Source: an uncultured Alphaproteobacteria bacterium
GTDB taxonomy: Bacteria > Pseudomonadota > Alphaproteobacteria > Rhizobiales > Beijerinckiaceae
Assembly (NCBI GenBank): GCA_937988775.1
Contig: CALKHP010000026.1
Location: 1-36,420, forward strand
DNA: 36,420 nucleotides
Reading direction: 5' to 3'
The translations under genes and the position numbers were made by a program. Position 1 is the stretch's first letter. Each line of letters opens with the position of its first letter. Under the pieces are notes generated by a model. The model saw only the letters and a program-made list of their open reading frames with translations. It had not been told where the DNA came from and ran no database searches. Of this stretch, positions 18,871 to 26,312 are shown in pieces.

Positions 18871-20051
18871 TTGGTGGCGGCGCCGATCTCCTGGTCCCAG
18901 CGCCGGAACGCCACGACGAGCTGCTTCGGCGTCAGCGGCACTTCGACCGGCAGGGTCTTGATCAGCGTGTCGTAGAGCGGCCGGCCGAATTCCTTGATGA
19001 CATGCTGGCTCTCCTCCGGCGCCATGGCGAGCGTCACGTCCTTCACGGCCGGGCCGGGGTAGAAATAGCCCTTGTCATAGGTGCGCGCCTGCTGCTCGGG
19101 CTTGAGCATGAACGACATCAGCGCCAGCACCACGGCGAGCTTGTCGTTGGGAATGCCCTTCGGCACGCACATGAACTGCGTATCGGGCACCCAATGCGTG
19201 CCCTCGAGCGCGAACACTTCGGCCTCCTTCGGCACGATGCCGAGCGCGCGCGGGTTGATGTCCCAGCCGCAGGTCGAGACGATCACGTCGCGCGTGCCGT
19301 CGCCGAGTTCCTTCATCGTCGCGGTCGTGCCGCTCGGATAATAGTCGATCGCGGTGCCGAGTTCCTTGAGATAGGCCCAGGTCTTGGCCCAGCCATTGGC
19401 CGGATCCTTCGGGTCCTTGTCGCCGAGAATGTAGGGCAGCGCCATCAGATAGGTCCAGCCGGGGCCGGAATTATACGGCCGCGCATAGGTGAAGCGGCGC
19501 GGGTTCTGCTTGGCCCAATCGAGGAATTCGGCCGCCGTCTTCGGCACGGTTTTCAGCCGCGACGGCATGTATTCGAACAGCGGGCCGGAGGGCGAATAGA
19601 CCACCGCCACGCCCTGGTCGCCGCCGAAATTCTTCTGCATCATCAAGGCGGCGTCATGATAAATTTCCGCCGGTTTCGGCAGCAGGTCGGCATGGGATTT
19701 CAGCACGTCGATCCACAGGCCCTGCTCGATGCCGTCGGAGAGCGCGCCGGGGCCGGTCAGCACCAGGTCGATATCGACGCGGTTCGCCGCCTGCTGCGCC
19801 TTGAGCTTGGCCGGCAGTTCGGGCGATGGCGCGCGCGAATAGATGATGCGCGAGACGAGCTTGGGGTTCTGCTTGGCGAACAGGTCGATGCTCGCCTGCG
19901 TCAATTGCAGGTTGCCGGCGACATCGATGATGTTGAGCGCCACCGGGGCCGAAGGCAGCGCAACGCTTTGCGCCAGGGCGCCGGCCACCGGGTAGGCCGC
20001 GAGGCCCGACAAGCTGCCGAGGACACCGCGTCGCGTGAACGTGATAGGCAT
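18867..20051 (-). CDS. Periplasmic solute-binding protein of an ABC transporter, Tat-type signal
   Basis: The 394-residue protein looks like a family 1-type extracellular solute-binding protein. The signal segment begins MPITFTRRGVLGSLSGLAAYPVAGALAQS. The TRRGVLG part resembles a twin-arginine motif, so export in folded form is likely. The mature part has features of the fold such as NRVDIDLVLTGPGALSDGIEQGLW, VVYSPSGPLFEY and a C-terminal LVVAFRRWDQEIG. I chose the ATG at 20051, which has GGGAGAG nine bases upstream. The longer frame from 20132 lacks a signal at its start. The ligand is unknown. The gene overlaps the following oxidoreductase by four bases. No permease or ATPase genes accompany it, so partners must be elsewhere or lost. 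Confidence 0.87.
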   Translation of the reverse strand: MPITFTRRGVLGSLSGLAAYPVAGALAQSVALPSAPVALNIIDVAGNLQLTQASIDLFAKQNPKLVSRIIYSRAPSPELPAKLKAQQAANRVDIDLVLTGPGALSDGIEQGLWIDVLKSHADLLPKPAEIYHDAALMMQKNFGGDQGVAVVYSPSGPLFEYMPSRLKTVPKTAAEFLDWAKQNPRRFTYARPYNSGPGWTYLMALPYILGDKDPKDPANGWAKTWAYLKELGTAIDYYPSGTTATMKELGDGTRDVIVSTCGWDINPRALGIVPKEAEVFALEGTHWVPDTQFMCVPKGIPNDKLAVVLALMSFMLKPEQQARTYDKGYFYPGPAVKDVTLAMAPEESQHVIKEFGRPLYDTLIKTLPVEVPLTPKQLVVAFRRWDQEIGAATK

Positions 20052-20138
20052 GGAACTCTCTCCCGTGGCGCCGGTGCGAGCGTCGCGCCGCCCGGCCAAT
20101 CGCACGCTAGCGGATGTCATGTTGTCAGACAACGCGCC

Positions 20139-20190
20139 TAGATCATTTCTCGTTTTGATGGGATCATCAAAACGAGATAAAAATGATCTA
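20139..20190. repeat. Long hairpin repeat (first of an adjacent pair)
   Basis: TAGATCATTT (20139-20148) and CTCGTTTTGATG (20149-20160) pair with CATCAAAACGAG (20165-20176) and AAATGATCTA (20181-20190). The loop is GGAT and there is one 4-base bulge (20177-20180). The 22 paired bases are AT-rich. It lies upstream of the solute-binding gene and before the divergent xerC. It looks like a dispersed rhizobial intergenic palindrome. Confidence 0.75.
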
Positions 20191-20203
20191 AATCATATAA
20201 TTA

Positions 20204-20252
20204 GAGCATTTCTCCCGCAGAAAACCGGTAGCCACTTTTCTGCGAAATGCTC
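20204..20252. repeat. GAGCATTT-type rhizobial palindromic repeat
   Basis: GAGCATTT (20204-20211) pairs with AAATGCTC (20245-20252), and GCAGAAAA (20217-20224) with TTTTCTGC (20236-20243), around a centre containing CCGGTAGCCAC. The pattern GAGCATTT...AAAACCGGT..CCACTTTT..AAATGCTC is a very common intergenic element in Rhizobiales genomes, comparable to the RIME-type elements. It lies 13 bases after the hairpin at 20139-20190, so the two form a mosaic. Confidence 0.75.
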
Positions 20253-20318
20253 GAAGGGATGAGAGACGTCGCGGCGTCGTTTGCACGGCCTTAACCGGCG
20301 GCGTAGACTCTGCCGCTC

Positions 20319-21236
20319 ATGACCATCGACAATGCCATCGCCGCCTGGCTGACGCATCTGGAAAGCGAGCGCCGCGTCGCGCCCAAGACTGGCGAGGCCT
20401 ATGCCCGCGACCTGCACCAGTTCCTCGCCTTCCTGGCGCCGCATCTCGGGCGCCGGCCGGATCTGGCGGCGCTCTCGGGGCTGCGCCCGGCCGACATCCG
20501 CGCCTTCCTCGCCGCGCGCCGCAAGGACGGCATCGGCAGCCGCACCCTGATGCGCCAGCTTGCCGGCTGCCGGTCCTTCATGCGCTTCGCCGAGCGCCAA
20601 GGCTGGGCGAGCGCCTCGGCCTTCGCCGCCATCCGCGCGCCGCGTATCGGCAAGAGCCTGCCGAAACCGATTGGCCCGGCCAATGCCCGCGCGCTCGCCG
20701 ATGTCACGACACGGGCCGGCGAGGATCGCCCGCAATGGGTGCTGGCGCGCGATGCCGCCGTGCTCGGCCTGCTCTATGGCTGCGGCCTGCGCATCGCCGA
20801 AGCGCTCGCCATCCGCGCCAGGGACGCGCCGATCCGGCCGATGAGCGCGCTCCAGGTCACCGGCAAGGGCGGCAAGGCGCGCCAGGTGCCGGTGCTGCCG
20901 CAAGTCGCCGGGCTGGTGAAGGATTATCTCGACCAGTGCCCATGGCGGATCGCTCCCGACGAGCCGCTGTTTCGCGGCGCCAAGGGCGGGCCGCTCTCGC
21001 CGCGCATCATCCAGCTTGCCATGGCGCGGCTGCGCGGCGCGCTCGGCCTCGCGGAGACGGCGACGCCGCATGCGCTGCGCCATTCCTTCGCGACCCACCT
21101 GCTGGCGCGCGGCGGTGACCTGCGCACCATCCAGGAACTGCTCGGCCACGCCTCGCTCTCGACGACGCAGATCTATACCGAGGTCGATACCACCCGGTTG
21201 ATGGCGGCTTACAAGGCAGCCCACCCGCGCGCCTGA
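20319..21236 (+). CDS. xerC: Tyrosine recombinase XerC
   Basis: XerC, with XerD, resolves chromosome dimers at the dif site near the terminus. The 305-residue protein has the N-terminal SAM-like core-binding domain (about 1-100) and the C-terminal catalytic domain. All catalytic residues are present: Arg158 (GCGLRIAEAL), Lys183 (GKGGKARQVP), His251 and Arg254 (HALRHSF), His277 (LGHASLS) and the nucleophile Tyr286 (TTQIYTEV). The length and the position beside conserved housekeeping genes argue for the cellular enzyme rather than a phage integrase. No att-like direct repeats were seen near it. In many rhizobial relatives xerC sits close to priA, but here about 16 kb separates them. It converges on the following membrane-protein gene with five bases between stops. 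Confidence 0.92.
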   Translation: MTIDNAIAAWLTHLESERRVAPKTGEAYARDLHQFLAFLAPHLGRRPDLAALSGLRPADIRAFLAARRKDGIGSRTLMRQLAGCRSFMRFAERQGWASASAFAAIRAPRIGKSLPKPIGPANARALADVTTRAGEDRPQWVLARDAAVLGLLYGCGLRIAEALAIRARDAPIRPMSALQVTGKGGKARQVPVLPQVAGLVKDYLDQCPWRIAPDEPLFRGAKGGPLSPRIIQLAMARLRGALGLAETATPHALRHSFATHLLARGGDLRTIQELLGHASLSTTQIYTEVDTTRLMAAYKAAHPRA

Positions 21237-21241
21237 AGCAT

Positions 21242-21775
21242 TTACGGGCCGCCCGCCTCGCGGCGCCGCAACCGGGCGACCAGCAACGCCAGCCGGCCGC
21301 GGCCGAACAGGCGCTGCCTGAGCCGCCGCGCCAGCGCGCTCAGCCGCTCCCGGTACGGCGCGACCAGCGCGAACGCCCAATCATGCGCCGCCATGAACCA
21401 GCCATAGAGCACGCGGAACCAGCCGATCGACATCAGCTTGTCGCGCGAGATGCCGAACACGAACGAGACCAGCGCCAGCCGCAGCAGTTCGATCGACACG
21501 TAAAGCGCCACGCCGGCGAGCCATTGCCGCTTGGCGAGGAGCCAGTAGGAGAAGAATTTCAGCGGTTCGGTCGCCAGCAGCGGCACCAGGAACAGCAGCA
21601 GCGTCGGATAGGCCGGCAGCCATTCGAGGAAACGCCTGAGCGCCTGTTTCAGCCAGGCCAGCGGCAACGCATCGACGAGCCAGGCGATCGCCGCCCGCAA
21701 GCGCAGCCAGATCTCCTCGGCGAGCAGAAACGCCAACGCCGCCGCCAGCACGAGATATTTCTTCAACACACGCAT
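21242..21775 (-). CDS. Hypothetical membrane protein
   Basis: The 177-residue protein has no function I can name. Two or three hydrophobic segments are visible (about 7-22, 55-75 with PTLLLFLVPLLATEPLKFFSYWLLA, and 88-110). A conserved-looking stretch with WFRVLYGWFMAAHDW follows, and then a basic, Arg-rich tail (about 150-177). The layout suggests an inner-membrane protein with a positively charged cytoplasmic end. The chosen ATG is at 21775. A GTG at 21784 would add three residues. Small membrane proteins of this look occur next to lpd or xerC in rhizobial relatives, which supports it as a real gene. It follows the MFS gene on the same strand by 64 bases. Confidence 0.75.
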   Translation of the reverse strand: MRVLKKYLVLAAALAFLLAEEIWLRLRAAIAWLVDALPLAWLKQALRRFLEWLPAYPTLLLFLVPLLATEPLKFFSYWLLAKRQWLAGVALYVSIELLRLALVSFVFGISRDKLMSIGWFRVLYGWFMAAHDWAFALVAPYRERLSALARRLRQRLFGRGRLALLVARLRRREAGGP

Positions 21776-21839
21776 CGTCGTCACGCCGCGAACGACAGGC
21801 CAACAAACGGTAAGCCTAACACGGCCTGCATGGCGGGAT

Positions 21840-23060
21840 TCAGGCAGGCTGTCGCCGGGCCGCCGAACGCAGCGCGCTCGCCGTGATCACCCCGAGCAGG
21901 CCGATCGCCAGCGCCGACAGGAACAGCGGCAAGCGGATGCCGAAGGCGGTCAGCCCATAGCCGAACACCACCGGGCCGATGCCCTGGCCGACGAAGAAGA
22001 AGAACGCGTGCATCGCCATCGCCGAGCCGCGCGCCGTGACTGAGAGCTCGCTCGCCTGCGTCTGCAGCGAGTTATGCACCATGTAGAAGCCGATCCCCAT
22101 CACGCAGAAGGCGAGGAACCCGACCGGCAGCGCCAGCTCGAATCCGGCCGCGGCAAGCCCGGCCGCCGCCACGAAGCCGCCGGTCCCCATCACGCCATAC
22201 ATGCCGAGCCGGCGCAGCAGCATCGGCACGATCAGGGCATAGACGACGCCGCCAAGCCCCATGCCGCTGATCACCATGCCGGCCTCGCGCGCCGAGCCCT
22301 TGCCGAGCTGTTCGAGGATATGCGCGATATGCGGCAGCATGCCGTAGACGGCGATGCCTTCGATGAACACGGCGCTGAAGCACATCTTGGCGCGCGGGTT
22401 GGCGAAGATGCTCGCATAGCGCGTGAAGGCCTCGCCGAGATCGAAACGCCCGCGCTGCGCGCCCGGCCGGGCGCCGAGCCAGCGCAACAGCGCCGCCAGC
22501 GCCGCCAGCGAGATCAGCCCCGCGCCGACGAACACATAGCGCCAGCCGAACAGCTCGACCAGGAAGCCGGCGAGCGCCGCGCCCGCCGCCTGTCCGGTCA
22601 GCGTCATCACCATGAAGCGCGAGATCGCGATCTGCCGCCGCTCCATGGCGAAACGATCGCCGAGCATCGCCATGCCGAGCGGAATCACCCCGCCGCCGGC
22701 CAGCCCTGCGATCAGCCGCAACCCGAACAGGCCGGAGAAATTCGGCATCACCGCCGAGGCCAGCAGCGCCAGCGACATGATGGCCATGCAGATCTTGATG
22801 ATGAAGGCCTTGCCGAACGCATCGCCAAGCGGCCCGAGGATCGGCTGGCCGAAGGCGTAGGGCAAGGTGAAGGCCGAGGAGAGAAGCGCCGCCGTGGTGA
22901 CCTCGACCATCAGGTCGCGGCCGATCTCCGGCACCATCGGATCGACGACCCGCGTGGCGAGCGCGCCGCAAAACCCGGCCAGCCCGAGGATGAAGACCAG
23001 CAGCCCCTCGGAAAGCGGCTTGCGCATGGCGGCGCGCGGCTGCTTGGCGCTGGGTTCCAT
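21840..23060 (-). CDS. Major facilitator superfamily transporter
   Basis: The 406-residue protein has about twelve membrane spans and the MFS hallmark between spans 2 and 3, GPLGDAFGKAFIIK. RLIAGLAGGGVIPLGMAMLGDRF covers spans 4-5, and MVMTLTGQAAGAALAGFLVELFGWRYVF is the antiporter-type motif C region. The centre has a soluble loop (about 190-215). The pattern is closest to drug/metabolite proton antiporters, but the substrate cannot be predicted. The ATG at 23060 starts a short charged lead before the first span. A second ATG at 23027 is possible. It lies downstream of lpd on the same strand with 66 bases between and may be read from the same promoter. Confidence 0.88.
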   Translation of the reverse strand: MEPSAKQPRAAMRKPLSEGLLVFILGLAGFCGALATRVVDPMVPEIGRDLMVEVTTAALLSSAFTLPYAFGQPILGPLGDAFGKAFIIKICMAIMSLALLASAVMPNFSGLFGLRLIAGLAGGGVIPLGMAMLGDRFAMERRQIAISRFMVMTLTGQAAGAALAGFLVELFGWRYVFVGAGLISLAALAALLRWLGARPGAQRGRFDLGEAFTRYASIFANPRAKMCFSAVFIEGIAVYGMLPHIAHILEQLGKGSAREAGMVISGMGLGGVVYALIVPMLLRRLGMYGVMGTGGFVAAAGLAAAGFELALPVGFLAFCVMGIGFYMVHNSLQTQASELSVTARGSAMAMHAFFFFVGQGIGPVVFGYGLTAFGIRLPLFLSALAIGLLGVITASALRSAARRQPA

Positions 23061-23126
23061 GGCGGGTCAAGTCCTTCGGCGTCGGTGGCTGGCGCCCGCG
23101 CAGGCGGCGCGAGGCGCGGTGTCGCC

Positions 23127-24521
23127 TCAGATGTGGATCGCGCGCTTCTCGACCGCCATCGCCGCTTCCTTGACCGCTTCCGACATCGTCGGATGGGCGT
23201 GGCAGGTGCGGGCAAGGTCTTCCGACGAGCCGCCGAATTCCATCAGCACCGCCGCCTCGTGGATCATCTCGCCGGCACCGGCGCCGACGATATGCACGCC
23301 GAGCACGCGGTCGGTCGCGGCATCGGCGAGCACCTTGACGAAACCCTCCGTGGTCAGGTTGGCGCGCGCCCTTCCATTGGCCATGAACGGGAACTGGCCC
23401 GCCTTGTAGGCGATGCCGGCCTGTTTCAGCTCCTCCTCCGTGCGGCCGACGCTGGCGACCTCGGGATAGGTATAGACCACGCTCGGAATGACGCCGTAAT
23501 TGACGTGGCCATGCTGGCCAGCGAGGATTTCGGCGAGCGCCACGCCCTCGTCTTCCGCCTTATGGGCGAGCATCGGCCCGCGCACCACGTCGCCGATCGC
23601 ATAGATGCCCGGCACATTGCTGGCGAAATTATCGTCGATCACCACGCGGCCGCGCTCCGTGGCGACGCCGGCCGCCTCAAGCCCGAGCCCGTCCGTATAG
23701 GGGCGCCGGCCGGTCGAGACGAGCACGATGTCGGCATCGAGCGTCTGGCTCTCGCCGCCCGCCACCGGCTCGAAGGCGATTTTCGCGCCCTTGGCGTTCG
23801 TCGTGACGCCGGTCACCTTGCTGGCGAGCTTGAAGGTGATGCCCTGCTTCTCCTGCAGGCGCTGGAACTGTTTGGCGGCGCCGCCATCCATGCCAGGCAG
23901 GATGCGGTCGAGGAATTCGATCACCGTCACCTCGGCGCCAAGCCGGCGCCAGACAGAACCGAGCTCGAGCCCGATCACGCCGGCGCCGATCACCACCAGC
24001 TTGCCCGGCACCTTGCCGAGTTCGAGCGCGCCGGTCGAGGACACGACGATCTTTTCGTCGATCGTCACGCCGGGCAGCGTCGCGACATCGGAACCGGTGG
24101 CGATGACGATGGATTTCGCCTCGAGATCGCTGGTCTTGCCGTCCGCGCCGGTGACCTGCACCCGGCCGGCGCCAAGGATGGTGCCGGTGCCGGTAAAGGC
24201 ATCGATCTTGTTCTTCTTGAACAGGAAGGCGACGCCGTTGACATTGGCATCCACGGTTTCCTGCTTGTGACCCATCATCGCCTTGAGATCGAGCTTCGGC
24301 GCGACCTTGACGCCGAGCTTGGCGAAGCTGTGGCCGGCCTCGTCGAACATCTCGGAGGCATGCAGCAGCGCCTTCGAGGGGATGCAGCCGATATTCAGGC
24401 AGGTGCCGCCATGGGTCGCACGTTTTTCGACGACGGCGACCTTGAGCCCGAGCTGTGCCGCGCGGATCGCGCAGACATAACCGCCGGGGCCGGTGCCGAT
24501 GACGATGAGATCGTAAGCCAC
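23127..24521 (-). CDS. lpdA: Dihydrolipoamide dehydrogenase (E3)
   Basis: E3 reoxidises the dihydrolipoyl arms of 2-oxoacid dehydrogenase complexes and reduces NAD. The 464 residues show the FAD fold (VIGTGPGGYVCAIRAAQLG, 8-25), the redox-active disulfide Cys41 and Cys46 (GGTCLNIGCIPSK), the NAD fold (VVIGAGVIGLELGSVWRRLG), and the C-terminal active-site His443-Glu448 (HAHPTMSE). I chose a GTG start at 24521, because GAGGA lies about eight bases before it and family members begin AYDLIVIG there. The frame could extend to 24560 but would run over that ribosome site. It belongs to the sucB-MAPEG-lpd stretch and serves the 2-oxoglutarate dehydrogenase complex, and possibly pyruvate dehydrogenase too. 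Confidence 0.97.
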   Translation of the reverse strand: MAYDLIVIGTGPGGYVCAIRAAQLGLKVAVVEKRATHGGTCLNIGCIPSKALLHASEMFDEAGHSFAKLGVKVAPKLDLKAMMGHKQETVDANVNGVAFLFKKNKIDAFTGTGTILGAGRVQVTGADGKTSDLEAKSIVIATGSDVATLPGVTIDEKIVVSSTGALELGKVPGKLVVIGAGVIGLELGSVWRRLGAEVTVIEFLDRILPGMDGGAAKQFQRLQEKQGITFKLASKVTGVTTNAKGAKIAFEPVAGGESQTLDADIVLVSTGRRPYTDGLGLEAAGVATERGRVVIDDNFASNVPGIYAIGDVVRGPMLAHKAEDEGVALAEILAGQHGHVNYGVIPSVVYTYPEVASVGRTEEELKQAGIAYKAGQFPFMANGRARANLTTEGFVKVLADAATDRVLGVHIVGAGAGEMIHEAAVLMEFGGSSEDLARTCHAHPTMSEAVKEAAMAVEKRAIHI

Positions 24522-24552
24522 GATGAAGTCCTCGAAAGTTTGAAGCGCCGTG

Positions 24553-24966
24553 TCAGGCAAAAAGACGTGTGAGCATCATCATCAGCCCGACGATCGAGAC
24601 GGCCCAGGCCAGGGTGCGCAGGCCGGGAATGCCGAGCGCGTAGATGACGACATAGACGATACGGGCTCCGAGCCAGAGCCAGGCGCCGGTTTCGGCAGCC
24701 CCGCCTGCCTTGCCGGCCACCACCAGCGCCAAGGCAAGCGCGACGAAGGCCGGATAGGTCTCGAGCAGGTTGGCGAGCGCGCGCTGGAGCCGGGCCGCCA
24801 CGACGCCTTTCGGCGCAAGCTGCGCGTCGCGCGCGGTGAGCGCGTAAGGCAGGCCGAGTTCCAGCGCGGCGGAGCCGACCTGCAAGACGACCTGGACCAG
24901 CAGGAGCACGACGCTCCAGGCCAGGATGGTGAGTTCGACCGGTGCGCCAGCAATAAACATGGTCAT
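24553..24966 (-). CDS. MAPEG-family membrane protein
   Basis: The 137-residue protein is a small four-span membrane protein of the MAPEG group (membrane-associated proteins in eicosanoid and glutathione metabolism). The recognisable pattern is ARLQRALANLLETYPAFVALAL, holding the conserved Arg, Asn and Glu of the glutathione-site helix. Then LWLGARIVYVVIYALGIPGLRTLAW gives the typical RxxYxxxYxxGxPxxRTxxW signature. The start ATG at 24966 has GGGGAG five bases upstream. It lies between sucB and lpd with 48 and 31 bases on either side, so it is probably co-transcribed with them. Bacterial members of this branch have no established role. Confidence 0.85.
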   Translation of the reverse strand: MTMFIAGAPVELTILAWSVVLLLVQVVLQVGSAALELGLPYALTARDAQLAPKGVVAARLQRALANLLETYPAFVALALALVVAGKAGGAAETGAWLWLGARIVYVVIYALGIPGLRTLAWAVSIVGLMMMLTRLFA

Positions 24967-25014
24967 GTCTCCCCTGTGTTCACTCCCGCCGGCGCAACCC
25001 GGCCGAGCTCGGCC

Positions 25015-26259
25015 TCAAAGGTCCAGAACGAGGCGCGCCGGGTCCTCGAGCGCTTCCTTGATCCGAACCAGGAACGTCACGGCCTCCTTGCCGTCGACGA
25101 CGCGGTGATCATAGGACAGCGCCAGATACATCATCGGCCGGATTTCGATCTTGCCGGCGACAACCATCGCCCGCTCCTGGATCTTGTGCATGCCGAGAAT
25201 GCCCGATTGCGGCGCGTTCAGGATCGGCGTCGACATCAGCGAGCCGTAAATGCCGCCATTGGAGATGGTGAAGGTGCCCCCCATCATCTCGTCGATCTTG
25301 AGCTGGCCGTCACGCGCACGCCGCCCGAAATCGCCGATCGTCTTCTCGATGCCGGCCAGCGACAGCATATCGGCATCGCGCACCACCGGCACGACGAGGC
25401 CCTTGTCGGTGCCGACCGCCACGCCGACGTGATAATAATTCTTGTAGATCAGGTCGGCGCCGTCGATCTCGGCATTGACGCCGGGCACGTCCTTGAGCGC
25501 CTGCACGCAGGCCTTGACGAAGAAGCCCATGAAACCGAGCTTCACGCCGTGCTTCTTCTCGAACAGGTCCTTGTATTTGGCGCGCATCGCCATGACTTCG
25601 CTCATGTCGACCTCGTTGAAGGTCGTCAGCATGGCGGCGGCGTTCTGGGCATCCTTGAGGCGGCGCGCGATGGTCTGGCGCAGCTTGGTCATACGCACAC
25701 GCTCTTCGCGGCTGGCATCGTCGAGCGCGACCGGGGCGCGGGCGGCGGCAGGGGCCGGCGCCGCGGCGGGCGCGGCAGCGGGTCCGCGCGCGATCGCGGC
25801 CAGCACATCCTCCTTCAGCACCTGGCCGCGACGGCCTGAGCCCTCCGCGACGCTGGTGCCGCTATCGGCCATCAGCTTGGCGGCGGACGGTGCCGGCGGC
25901 GGCGCATAGGCCGGCGCGGCCGGGGCGGCGGGCTGGGGCGCGGGAGCAGCAGGGGCGGCAGCAGGCGCCGCCGCCTTCGGGGCTTCCTTGGCGGGGGCAG
26001 GAGCCGGCGCGGCGGCTGCCGTCGCGCCCTCGCTGATCTGGCCGAGCAGCGCGCCGACGCCAACCGTCTCGCCATCCTTGACGACGATCTCCGAGAGCAC
26101 GCCAGAAGCCGGCGCATTGACCTCGAGCGTCACCTTGTCAGTCTCGAGTTCGAGCAGCGGCTCGTCGACCTTGACCGCTTCGCCAACGGCCTTGAACCAC
26201 TTGCCGACCGTCGCCTCGGAAACACTTTCGCCAAGCGTCGGAACATGAATTTCGGTCAT
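25015..26259 (-). CDS. sucB: Dihydrolipoyllysine succinyltransferase (E2 of 2-oxoglutarate dehydrogenase)
   Basis: E2 transfers the succinyl group from its lipoyl arm to CoA and forms the core of the complex. The 414 residues contain one lipoyl domain (1-76) with the ETDKV motif around Lys43. An Ala/Pro linker (about 80-130) follows. The E1/E3-binding domain (about 128-170) has AAKLMADSGTS and GSGRRGQVLKEDVLAAI, and after a second Ala/Pro linker comes the catalytic domain (about 185-414). The catalytic motif is SYDHRVVDGKEAV, and SNGGIYGSLMSTPILN is typical of succinyl rather than acetyl transferases. AAGGA lies about ten bases before the ATG. It follows sucA by 53 bases. Confidence 0.97.
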   Translation of the reverse strand: MTEIHVPTLGESVSEATVGKWFKAVGEAVKVDEPLLELETDKVTLEVNAPASGVLSEIVVKDGETVGVGALLGQISEGATAAAAPAPAPAKEAPKAAAPAAAPAAPAPQPAAPAAPAYAPPPAPSAAKLMADSGTSVAEGSGRRGQVLKEDVLAAIARGPAAAPAAAPAPAAARAPVALDDASREERVRMTKLRQTIARRLKDAQNAAAMLTTFNEVDMSEVMAMRAKYKDLFEKKHGVKLGFMGFFVKACVQALKDVPGVNAEIDGADLIYKNYYHVGVAVGTDKGLVVPVVRDADMLSLAGIEKTIGDFGRRARDGQLKIDEMMGGTFTISNGGIYGSLMSTPILNAPQSGILGMHKIQERAMVVAGKIEIRPMMYLALSYDHRVVDGKEAVTFLVRIKEALEDPARLVLDL

Positions 26260-26312
26260 CGTCTGTTATCCTTTGGCCGGATACGGGAGCCGGCTGTTAC
26301 GAGGTCTATCGT

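Noticed and set aside
20319..21236. Phage or island integrase
   Set aside because: All catalytic residues, the length and the housekeeping context fit XerC. No tRNA, att repeats or phage genes are nearby.
25001..25014. Perfect 14-bp palindrome GGCCGAGCTCGGCC next to the sucB stop as terminator
   Set aside because: It has no loop and no T-run follows on the minus strand. In this base composition such palindromes occur by chance.
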